A DNA stretch of 64,000 nt. Source: Moraxella haemolytica (GTDB taxonomy: Bacteria > Pseudomonadota > Gammaproteobacteria > Pseudomonadales > Moraxellaceae). Below are positions 29,840 through 36,027 of this stretch, piece by piece. A program made the position numbers and the translations under genes. Location of the stretch: assembly GCF_030177935.1 (NCBI RefSeq), contig NZ_CP089974.1, positions 1,240,001 to 1,304,000 of the forward strand, given 5' to 3'. Position 1 is the first letter of the stretch. Each line of letters opens with the position of its first letter. Below the pieces are notes generated by a model, which did not search any database, was not told where the DNA came from, and worked only from the letters and a program-made list of their open reading frames with translations.

Positions 29840-30249
29840 TATTCAAGCTCCTTTGGATTAATCACTTTCATAAATTGCCCCAAGTCTTCAGCGGGTGCAG
29901 GAATGTTAAAAGTAATTGCCACTTTGTTTTGTTGTTCGGTTTGGTCGTATTCTTTATAGCCATGCCGTGCCTTTAACAAGAATATGGCGGCGGTTGTGTT
30001 ACCTTTTAGGGTTGCTTGTTCAAATAGTGCATTATGTAGGGCGTATCGCTCCTTTTCTAAGCCTAATTTGTAGGCTTCTTCCACTTCTGGGAACTTTTCA
30101 CGCCATGCATAAAATAAATCTTTGGATATTTTACAAGCCTTGCAAATACTAGGGATTGAATGTCCTTTACTGGCGTATTCTTCAATAAGTTGTAAATGCT
30201 GTTCGTTTGGTTGTTTTCGTGTTGCCTTAACTGCTGGATTTCGTGCCAT
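29839..30249 (-). CDS. Phage terminase small subunit
   Basis: TerS recognises the packaging site and hands DNA to TerL. The 136-aa protein starts with a basic stretch (MARNPAVKATRKQPNEQ) and then a helix-turn-helix-like region STSIC-type (GHSIPSICKACKISKDLFYAWREKFPE, in parts, residues 31-57), which is common in TerS and transposase-like DNA-binding domains. A helical oligomerisation part follows (EAYKLGLEKERYALHNALFEQATL). GGAGC precedes the ATG. Position directly before TerL supports the assignment. A hairpin (30270-30290) with a T-rich tail lies between the capsid gene and this gene and may lower TerS-TerL expression relative to capsid. Confidence 0.85.
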   Translation of the reverse strand: MARNPAVKATRKQPNEQHLQLIEEYASKGHSIPSICKACKISKDLFYAWREKFPEVEEAYKLGLEKERYALHNALFEQATLKGNTTAAIFLLKARHGYKEYDQTEQQNKVAITFNIPAPAEDLGQFMKVINPKELE

Positions 30250-30291
30250 TGTATTGCTCCGATAAAATAAGGGCTAAAAAGCCCCTATTTG

Positions 30292-31278
30292 TTATTTGCT
30301 GATTAAGAATGCTAAAGGAATGTTTTTGCGGTCGGTTACACGCTTCCAGTGTTCGGCTTTTGCTAGTTCTGCAATGGTTGGGCTTTCGCCTTGTAAATCG
30401 GCTTCCACCCAGCTAAATCCAAGCGGCTGGATTGCCACATTTAAGCGACTATGTAAAATCTGCATACCGCCACCATAGCCAGCACTTTCAATCACTTCTA
30501 CGGCTGTTGCATTGCTATGTTTAGGTGGTGCAATGCCATAACCAAACGCCCCACGCCCCAAAAGCACCGTTAAATAATTGCCTTGCTCATCAGGTGTTAA
30601 GCCGTCATCAATAATAACCATCAACCCCCTAAATGTTTGAAATGGTTTGCCGCTGCTGTCTTGTATGGTTTGGATTAGGTCATTTTTGAGTGCATCAAAG
30701 TAAATTTTTGAGTGCATTGCGATGGCTACAACATCCCCAAAACTATCGCCAAGTGTAGCAGCGGTGTCAATAACTGCAATGCTTGAAAAGCCGTTGTTTT
30801 TTGATAAGGTGCTAATGTCATGAACCATATCGCCAGCATCATTTACCTTGTTGCTTGCCAAAACACCTTTTAGACTGGCAATCAGTCGTTTTTGTAGCTG
30901 TTGTTGCCAATAGTCTTTTACTCGCTCTTGAATGGCTTCTAATGGGTTACTTCCTGCAATTTCAGCAGATAACCCCATAGACGACCAAGAATTATGCAAG
31001 TAGGCTTTGCGTGTTACTTGCTTATAGCTTGTGATTTTCTTTGGGGTTGAGTGTTCTTCGGGATTGTCCGAGATAATATCAGCTTCATCCCCATTTGCAA
31101 TATCACGCCAAAACGGAATATTAAACGAAGTTGAGCCACTTTGTAGCATTGTTGAGATTTGGGCATTTGGCAATAAAAGCCCACTTTTGACAAGATTTGA
31201 TTTTGTCGCTGTATTTTCTAGGATATAGCCTGTGAATTGTTCAGGTGCGATAATATCGCTTAATTGAGTGGTTGCCAT
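30292..31278 (-). CDS. Major capsid (coat) protein, MCP13-like
   Basis: The 328-aa protein matches the phage coat family whose members begin with a VPE/APE-type motif. Here the start reads TQLSDIIAPEQFTGYILENT, followed by SGSTSFNIPFWRDIANGDEADIISDN and KAYLHNSWSSMGLSAEIAGSNPLEAIQERVKDYWQQQLQKRLIASLKGVLASN (in parts). Later blocks SFGDVVAIAMHSKIYFDALKNDLI, RGLMVIIDDGL and LLGRGAFGYGIAPP are also typical. It should assemble the icosahedral shell, possibly of reduced size. GGAGAATATAAC precedes the ATG. The candidate scaffold gene lies directly upstream, the usual phage order. Confidence 0.88.
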   Translation of the reverse strand: MATTQLSDIIAPEQFTGYILENTATKSNLVKSGLLLPNAQISTMLQSGSTSFNIPFWRDIANGDEADIISDNPEEHSTPKKITSYKQVTRKAYLHNSWSSMGLSAEIAGSNPLEAIQERVKDYWQQQLQKRLIASLKGVLASNKVNDAGDMVHDISTLSKNNGFSSIAVIDTAATLGDSFGDVVAIAMHSKIYFDALKNDLIQTIQDSSGKPFQTFRGLMVIIDDGLTPDEQGNYLTVLLGRGAFGYGIAPPKHSNATAVEVIESAGYGGGMQILHSRLNVAIQPLGFSWVEADLQGESPTIAELAKAEHWKRVTDRKNIPLAFLISK

Positions 31279-31360
31279 GTTATATTCTCCAATAGCAAAT
31301 TAAAGTTATTGATGAATATTTTGCATAACAAAATAGGATAGGTCATAAACCTGTTTTGAA

Positions 31361-31392
31361 AAAAGATTAAAGCCCTGCATAGCAAGGCTTTA
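31361..31392 (-). terminator. Hairpin between scaffold candidate and capsid genes
   Basis: TAAAGCC (31368-31374) pairs with GGCTTTA (31386-31392). On the minus strand it is followed by AATCTTTTTTC. It may be a partial terminator that sets the ratio of the two proteins. Confidence 0.55.
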
Positions 31393-31419
31393 GCCCATTT
31401 ACGGAAGTTTTATTATACA

Positions 31420-32202
31420 CTATTGTAAGCCAAATTGTATAGGGATTACGCTGTTTTCTGCCTTTGCAATTTGTTTTTTATGCTCTTCTAGTGCGATAAT
31501 TTGTCTTTGGTAAAACTCAATACTATCTTGGCTGTTTTTGATTGATTTTTTTGCTTCTTGTAAATAATTCTCTGCAATCGCAACCGTTTTAACGCCATCT
31601 AAATTTACTTCTTTTTTACCATATATATTATTGTAGGCAAAAATATACCTAGCATATTTATTTTGTAATTCTCTTAACTCTTCTTCGCCCACCAATTCCC
31701 CATTAGGATTTAAAAATGCATATCCAGTCATTTGCACTTGGTCATAAGCCCTATCAATAATTTTAGTGCCAATCTTTTTTGGCGGTTGTTTTTGAAGCAC
31801 AATTCCATCAACATAACCGACCTTGTAACCCTGCTTCTTTAACTCAAACTGCATATAATCCATATATTCAGGGATAACATTTAACGCATATAATACCATC
31901 ATTTCATGTTGTGCTACTTTGTAGTCGTCCAATTCTTGTTTAATATTTCTTAATTGTTCAAGCTCTGTTTGCAAATTCTCCATTTCGGTTTTGGTTTGCA
32001 AATGGGCGGTTTTTTCAGCTTTTAATTTGCCAATAACTTCAATTTTTTTATTGTTTAATTTGTCAATTTCTATGGCTAAATCTTCAGCCGTTTTTGCTTG
32101 ATTTTCGGTTGGGTTTTCTTCAGGTGCTGGCGGTGTTTGCTCGTCCACCTGCTCCATATTTTCGTTTAAAACTTCTTGATTTTGTAAAGTCTCATTAGTC
32201 AT
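31420..32202 (-). CDS. Candidate capsid scaffold protein (260 aa)
   Basis: I do not recognise a named family. The N-terminal 110 residues are acidic, rich in E, Q and P, then strongly coiled-coil (about 45-115: DKLNNKKIEVIGKLKAEKTA, then LQTELEQLRNIKQELDDY). The middle is more globular (PEYMDYMQFELKKQGYKVGYVDGIVL), and the C-terminus is helical again (QEAKKSIKNSQDSIEFYQRQ). Acidic coiled-coil proteins encoded directly before the coat protein are usually scaffolds, and that is the inferred role here. Alternatives are a satellite size-determination protein or a minor head protein. It is the first gene after the repeat-flanked promoter. Confidence 0.55.
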   Translation of the reverse strand: MTNETLQNQEVLNENMEQVDEQTPPAPEENPTENQAKTAEDLAIEIDKLNNKKIEVIGKLKAEKTAHLQTKTEMENLQTELEQLRNIKQELDDYKVAQHEMMVLYALNVIPEYMDYMQFELKKQGYKVGYVDGIVLQKQPPKKIGTKIIDRAYDQVQMTGYAFLNPNGELVGEEELRELQNKYARYIFAYNNIYGKKEVNLDGVKTVAIAENYLQEAKKSIKNSQDSIEFYQRQIIALEEHKKQIAKAENSVIPIQFGLQ

Positions 32203-32280
32203 AAATATTGCTCCTTTGTGTCTAAAATTACAAATTTTAACGGTAAATTTTAAGATTTTTGCCCATTACTCTATTTTATA

Positions 32281-32430
32281 TGAACAAGTTGAGCATCTTG
32301 GACAAGTTGCCCTATTTATAAGGGTTGTAGCGTTTTTTGTCTTGAACAACTTGATTTTAACTTGTTCATCAATAAAACCCCTGCAAGCCTTGATTTTGCT
32401 TAAACTTGTTCAACTTGCTCAACTTGTTCA
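32281..32430 (-). promoter_or_regulatory. Promoter of the capsid-terminase operon with repeat array
   Basis: On the minus strand AAGACA (32343-32338), a 17-nt spacer and TATAAA (32320-32315) form a plausible promoter 110 nt upstream of the scaffold-candidate gene. Around it lies a family of 10-bp repeats. AACTTGTTCA is found at 32359-32368, 32403-32412 and 32421-32430, with a one-base variant at 32412-32421, so the last three form a tandem with a 9-bp period. The inverse TGAACAAGTT is at 32281-32290. Partial copies occur at 32301 and 32341. These look like operator or activator sites, or iterons next to the RepA-like gene. Confidence 0.65.
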
Positions 32431-32473
32431 TTATTATTTGTCATAATCATAAAAATTGATTGATATTGTAAAG

Positions 32474-34003
32474 TTATGTAAACGGAAAAGGTTCGCCATA
32501 ATCTACCAAATTAGCATTGCTTGACTGGATTTGATAACCGTGTTTTAGTCGCCAATACCAGCCATCAGATTTTTTATAAGGTCTATCACAAACAATCTCC
32601 CTTGCTCGTCTTAGGGTAATTGTTGTAATATCTGCTTCTTTGGCTAATCTTTGCACTTCACTTGATTTCATCTCTTTATGTTCTCTTAATAATTCAACCA
32701 AGAATGCTTTGGCTTCATCAAGCAATGTTGGTTCTTTTTCCTCCTGTTCGTCTTGTTCATTTAATAGCTCTTTGGCTGTGCCATTTTGAAAATTACCCCA
32801 TTCAATTTTTGTAGTAGATATGCCGTCCACTTCACAAGGGGTAATGTGATATTCAAAACCACCGTCTAGCTCTGATATGTTACTTTTGGCTCTGGTAAAG
32901 ATGCAAGGCTTTTCAGGCTCGTCAGGTCTATTAGCAACCCAACTCATGCGACTTAATGCCGTAAATGCCTGCGAACCAATAATCCTATCAGCAGGGCTTG
33001 CCCCTTTTGAGCCTTTGGCAAAGTGTGTAATGCCAACAACTGCACAATTAAAATCCTGTGCAAAGTCCACAAGAATTTGTAAGCCATTTCTCACATCATT
33101 GGCTTTGTTCATGTCCTTGTCAATGGCGGATATGATGGGGTCAATCATAAGTAGTTTAATATTTTTACCCTGTGCATAGTCATACAGTAAGGGCAAATCT
33201 TCTGATGCTGTGAACGCCACAAGCTCGCCTTTTTCATCAGTCTTAGCAGTAATAAAATTGATATTTGCCAAATTTGCACTGTTCGCCATTAAGCGTGGTT
33301 TGATGGTATCTGATATGTCGTCTTCGGTGCTGTAAATGATGATTTCGCCTTTGTCTGTGCATTGTGTTCCATCTGGAAATACACCGCCATTACTGATTGT
33401 AGCAATCAGATTTAACAAAATGTTGGTTTTGCCAGCACCGCCAGCACCAGCAAAAACGGTTAATTTACCCAGTGGTAGCCAATCTTGCCATAGCCATTGA
33501 ATGGGCTTAGCTTCAATGTCATTAGCATTGGTTAATACCAGCTCTTTTGTACCGTTGATTAGTGATAAAATACGCCCTTTGGTCGCACCTTGTGGAATGT
33601 TGATTAAATGCTTTTTAAAACCTAGTCTTAAATCGCTTGTGCTTGCGATTTTAAAGGGGATTTTGTTTTGTTCGGCTGTTAGTACTAGGCTGTTAATATC
33701 GTTGCTATAAACGCAATCTACGCCCATTTCAAGCAGTTTTAAAAACAAGGCTTGATTATCGGTCAAAATGGGTATGCCATCGCACACACCCATAAAGTCG
33801 CCATCATTGCCAAAAATAAAACCTGTTTTGTCTTTGGTGATGAGCTTATAACCCACTTTGGCAAAAGTAAAATCAAGTAGGGGCAAGGCATACCCACCCC
33901 CAAAGTCCACACCATCAATCACACAATTTTTAAGCCTAGAACTTCCGTTTAGGTAGGTTTCTAGCTCTGTGATGGTTGTCATGGTTTGATTGTTTAGTAT
34001 CAT
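32474..34003 (-). CDS. RepA-like AAA-family ATPase (satellite replication helicase candidate)
   Basis: A RecA/RepA-fold ATPase common in phage satellites and small plasmids. The ATG at 34003 overlaps the upstream 58-aa gene stop (ATGA), giving 509 aa; a TTG five codons earlier is possible. Walker A is VFAGAGGAGKTNILLNL near residue 185. Walker B-like LLMIDPIISAID and the VVGITHFAKGS segment follow, as in hexameric RepA helicases. The N-terminal 150 residues look like a Toprim-like or primase-associated domain (LITKDKTGFIFGNDGDF), but I cannot confirm a primase. The C-terminal 90 residues are a winged-helix-like DNA-binding region. It probably drives element replication. Confidence 0.8.
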   Translation of the reverse strand: MILNNQTMTTITELETYLNGSSRLKNCVIDGVDFGGGYALPLLDFTFAKVGYKLITKDKTGFIFGNDGDFMGVCDGIPILTDNQALFLKLLEMGVDCVYSNDINSLVLTAEQNKIPFKIASTSDLRLGFKKHLINIPQGATKGRILSLINGTKELVLTNANDIEAKPIQWLWQDWLPLGKLTVFAGAGGAGKTNILLNLIATISNGGVFPDGTQCTDKGEIIIYSTEDDISDTIKPRLMANSANLANINFITAKTDEKGELVAFTASEDLPLLYDYAQGKNIKLLMIDPIISAIDKDMNKANDVRNGLQILVDFAQDFNCAVVGITHFAKGSKGASPADRIIGSQAFTALSRMSWVANRPDEPEKPCIFTRAKSNISELDGGFEYHITPCEVDGISTTKIEWGNFQNGTAKELLNEQDEQEEKEPTLLDEAKAFLVELLREHKEMKSSEVQRLAKEADITTITLRRAREIVCDRPYKKSDGWYWRLKHGYQIQSSNANLVDYGEPFPFT

Positions 34004-34176
34004 TGCACACCCTCCCAACTGTCAAAAGTTTGGGTTAGCTTGTAGCGGTCAATATGGGCGGTTGGATAGTCTTGTGCCAGCTGTGTGGCAAAAGTATGGG
34101 CGGTGTCAAAGTCGCTAAATTCTTTGTAAATGCCAAATTTTTGCACACGGACGATATAAATAACACTCTTTTGCAT
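34000..34176 (-). CDS. Small protein (58 aa), coupled to the RepA-like gene
   Basis: This short gene reads MQKSVIYIVRVQKFGIYKEF and ends with FDSWEGVQ. Its ATG overlaps the stop of the 75-aa gene (TAATG), and its own stop overlaps the RepA-like start (ATGA). Such double coupling strongly suggests it is translated. The sequence looks like a small beta-alpha fold with a lysine/tyrosine-rich start; no function is recognised. Confidence 0.7.
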   Translation of the reverse strand: MQKSVIYIVRVQKFGIYKEFSDFDTAHTFATQLAQDYPTAHIDRYKLTQTFDSWEGVQ

Positions 34177-34403
34177 TACACACCCCCAAATAACGCTGTA
34201 ATGCGTTCTGTGATGGTTTTTGGCTTAGGTGGTACATTTGCCCCATCTTGTGCATTAAGTAGCTTTACAAGCTCATTCATGGCGTTGTAGATGGCATTGG
34301 CTTTATCGCCATGTCCTGCATGGGGATTTTGGGTGTGTAGTTCGCTATGGCGGTGGTATTCGTCTGCTAGGACGGTTAGGGAATGGTGTAGAAATGCGGT
34401 CAT
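34176..34403 (-). CDS. Small satellite protein (75 aa)
   Basis: No family recognised. The ATG at 34403 has TAGGAGCGTCAATC before it, the same ribosome-binding block that precedes alpA. The protein starts MTAFLHHSLTVLADEYHRHS and ends PKTITERITALFGGV; it is helical and histidine-rich near the N-terminus. An open frame continues 110 codons upstream, but that part overlaps a highly structured region and is probably not coding; in P4-type satellites comparable open frames overlap the immunity RNA. The gene is coupled to the 58-aa gene downstream. Confidence 0.65.
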   Translation of the reverse strand: MTAFLHHSLTVLADEYHRHSELHTQNPHAGHGDKANAIYNAMNELVKLLNAQDGANVPPKPKTITERITALFGGV

Positions 34404-34453
34404 GATTGACGCTCCTATTAGTTTAGTTAGTTTTGCCAACCACAACAAGGGTT

Positions 34454-34678
34454 GGCGGGTCTCAACTACCGCTAATAGACGGCTGTACATATTCCCCAAA
34501 AAGGGTATTGTATTCTGCACTATCAACCCGCCATAAACTGTTAGTACATTGTCTGTACTTAGTAATGACGATATATTTACACCTGTGGAATGTGTAGGCG
34601 TAAAAATAGCCAATGAATGACGGTTTGGCTTTACCGCTATTAGATTAGTAGTGGCGGTATTATTGTCCACGCCTACAC
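34454..34678 (-). ncRNA. Candidate immunity/antisense-type regulatory RNA region
   Basis: Three inverted-repeat pairs are stacked here. GTGTAGGCGT (34592-34601) pairs with ACGCCTACAC (34669-34678). TACCGC (34632-34637) pairs with GCGGTA (34654-34659). GGCGGGT (34454-34460) pairs with ACCCGCC (34526-34532). On the minus strand one TACCGC (34659-34654) can pair with either of two GCGGTA copies (34637-34632 or 34472-34467), so alternative folds are possible. This resembles the immunity regions of satellite P4 (CI RNA) and phage P1 (C4 RNA), which also overlap apparent ORFs. Inference only; promoter and ends are unknown. Confidence 0.4.
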
Positions 34679-34763
34679 TTTTTGCAAGTGAAATATTTTT
34701 AATAAATTCTTGTTTTAATGAAATTTCTTTCATGTTATAATTACCTTGTCAAGTTTTAGTTTC

Positions 34764-34793
34764 AAAAAGCCCTGCCATTGTGCGGGGTTTTTT
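34764..34793. terminator. Terminator after the alpA-type gene
   Basis: GCCCTGC (34769-34775) pairs with GCGGGGT (34782-34788) allowing a G-T pair. A-rich and T-rich flanks make it work in both directions. On the minus strand it separates alpA from the replication block. Confidence 0.75.
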
Positions 34794-34995
34794 ATGCACT
34801 ATATTCATTCAACCATTGATGAATATCGCTGTTACGCCATACGGTAACGGTGGCTGATAGCTTGATGGGTGGTGGAAATTTGCCAGCCTTTACCCACGCC
34901 CACACAGTAGATTTACCAATGGGCAAAAATGGTAGGATTTGACTAATACGGCTCATGCCGTCTTTGGGTAGGGTTGTTGGCTTGTCTTGGGTCAT
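34792..34995 (-). CDS. AlpA-family DNA-binding regulator
   Basis: A 67-aa MerR-like/AlpA helix-turn-helix protein. Landmarks are SRISQILPFLPIGKSTVWAWVKAGKFPPPIKLSATVTVWRNSDIHQWL (in parts), with the helix-turn-helix at about residues 15-36 and the wing VTVWRNSDI. In P4-like elements and PICIs, AlpA proteins activate integrase/excision or the replication operon. A strong AGGAGCG ribosome binding site precedes the ATG. The GTTACGG repeat array lies immediately upstream and is the obvious candidate target; one copy also lies inside the gene (34843-34851). Confidence 0.9.
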   Translation of the reverse strand: MTQDKPTTLPKDGMSRISQILPFLPIGKSTVWAWVKAGKFPPPIKLSATVTVWRNSDIHQWLNEYSA

Positions 34996-35050
34996 GATAT
35001 ACGCTCCTAGATGGAAATGGATTTAGGGCGTATTGTAGGGGGTGCATATA

Positions 35051-35160
35051 CCGTTACGGCAATACCATAACGGGTTACGGTTCGCACCGTTACGGTGGTG
35101 TTACGGTAGTTTTGGGCAATAAAAAACCCTTGCAAATCAAGGCTTGCAAGGGGTAACGGT
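35051..35160. repeat. GTTACGG repeat cluster (iteron- or operator-like)
   Basis: CCGTTACGG occurs at 35051-35059 and 35087-35095. GTTACGG occurs again at 35074-35080 and 35100-35106. A near copy CCATAACGG lies at 35065-35073, and the reverse GTAACGGT at 35153-35160. A further inverted copy lies in alpA at 34843-34851. Six clustered copies in the 110 bp before alpA suggest a replication origin or binding sites for AlpA or another element regulator. Confidence 0.65.
35120..35152 (-). terminator. Terminator after the 136-aa unknown gene
   Basis: CCCTTGCAA (35127-35135) and TTGCAAGGG (35144-35152) form a perfect 9-bp stem. On the minus strand it is followed by TTTTTT. It lies within the GTTACGG repeat region. 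Confidence 0.85.
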
Positions 35161-35166
35161 AAAAGT

Positions 35167-35577
35167 TTATTTTTGGTCTTGATGGCGTATGATTTTATCA
35201 ATCCATAACGCCTTACTTGGGTCAATACTGGGGTATTTTTCAACTATCCATTTTTTGATAAATTCCTGTTTTGGTGGTGTTTTTGGGTTTTGCCAATGGG
35301 TATTCATCACATCAAACAAGGCGGTTAATGCGGTGTTGGTGTGAATTGGTTTTTCTACATTAGCAGGCGTGCTGTTTTGCGTGGCAAGCTGTTGTTCAAG
35401 CTCTGCTATGCGTGCTTGTAGTCGTTCATTTTCTTGTTGTAGGTCGGTTGGTTGGTTAAAAATTGAGTCCAGTTGGGTGGTTGGCTTGTCATTAAACGAA
35501 AAATTAGGGTCAAATTCTCTAATGATGTTTAAAATTTCAGATTTTTTAAAACCTACTATGTTTGCTAAATAACTCAT
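35167..35577 (-). CDS. Unknown satellite protein with coiled coil (136 aa)
   Basis: Not recognised. The start ATG at 35577 follows GGGGAAAAAT and reads MSYLANIVGFKKSEILNIIR; a start eight codons earlier would overlap the upstream gene. Residues 45-70 (LQQENERLQARIAELEQQLA) form a clear leucine-zipper-like coiled coil, so it is probably a dimer. The C-terminal half reads EFIKKWIVEKYPSIDPSKALWIDKIIRH and is helical. The N-terminal 30 residues may be a small DNA-binding helix-turn-helix (LANIVGFKKSEILNIIREF), so a regulator or partition-like role is possible. It lies between the unknown 108-aa gene and alpA. Confidence 0.7.
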   Translation of the reverse strand: MSYLANIVGFKKSEILNIIREFDPNFSFNDKPTTQLDSIFNQPTDLQQENERLQARIAELEQQLATQNSTPANVEKPIHTNTALTALFDVMNTHWQNPKTPPKQEFIKKWIVEKYPSIDPSKALWIDKIIRHQDQK

Positions 35578-35587
35578 ATTTTTCCCC

Positions 35588-35914
35588 TTAAAATGGTACA
35601 TTTCTGTGATAACGCATACTCATAATGGCTTTTTTGATAATATCTATTTTGTAATAAAAAGTTTGCCCATTTTTAAGGGTGTAAATCTCTTGAAAACCCC
35701 CTATTCTTTCATCAATTGGTTGCCAAACTTTATATTCATTTTCATAAATGGTTATATCGCCTTTGTTTTCGTCTATATGCTTTTCTAAAATATCAATTAA
35801 AATGGCTTCGGCTGTTTCTATTTGTTCATCTAGTCCAATGTGCTGATGAATAGCATTCACAACTTCATCAATGGATATATAACCAATATCATTTATTAAG
35901 CTCTTTAAACTCAT
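35588..35914 (-). CDS. Unknown satellite protein (108 aa)
   Basis: Not recognised. The ATG at 35914 (MSLKSLINDIGYISIDEVV) has AAGG six nt upstream; a TTG start nine codons earlier is unlikely. The protein is acidic in the middle (EKHIDENKGDITIYENEYKVWQP), then has TLKNGQTFYYKIDIIKKAIM. No membrane segment or known motif is visible. It starts 114 nt after the integrase stop, past a hairpin, and ends 10 nt before the coiled-coil gene, so these two genes probably form one transcript. Confidence 0.6.
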   Translation of the reverse strand: MSLKSLINDIGYISIDEVVNAIHQHIGLDEQIETAEAILIDILEKHIDENKGDITIYENEYKVWQPIDERIGGFQEIYTLKNGQTFYYKIDIIKKAIMSMRYHRNVPF

Positions 35915-35942
35915 CTCATACCTTATCCATACCTTAACCAAA

Positions 35943-36013
35943 TAAAATGCAAGGCGTGGCGGTCTAAGGTATGAAAAATAACCGCCGTTCGGGTAATTAC
36001 TCCTAGCCTTGCA
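35943..36013 (-). terminator. Nested hairpin after the integrase
   Basis: TGCAAGGC (35948-35955) pairs with GCCTTGCA (36006-36013), enclosing GGCGGT (35958-35963) with ACCGCC (35981-35986). On the minus strand the structure is followed by TTTTATTT. It probably ends integrase transcripts, but the size of the fold leaves room for a regulatory RNA role. Confidence 0.6.
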
Positions 36014-36027
36014 AAACTTTTCAATAA

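Noticed and set aside
32401-32430. Short CRISPR-like array
   Set aside because: The three 9-bp units are directly tandem without spacers, and no cas genes occur in the window.
34404-34733. N-terminal 110 codons of a 185-aa protein
   Set aside because: The stretch is full of inverted repeats, lacks a good ribosome binding site at its start, and a strong site lies before the internal ATG at 34403.
35007-35243. 78-aa ORF on the minus strand
   Set aside because: It overlaps the GTTACGG repeats, a terminator and the end of the 136-aa gene, and its composition reflects the repeats.
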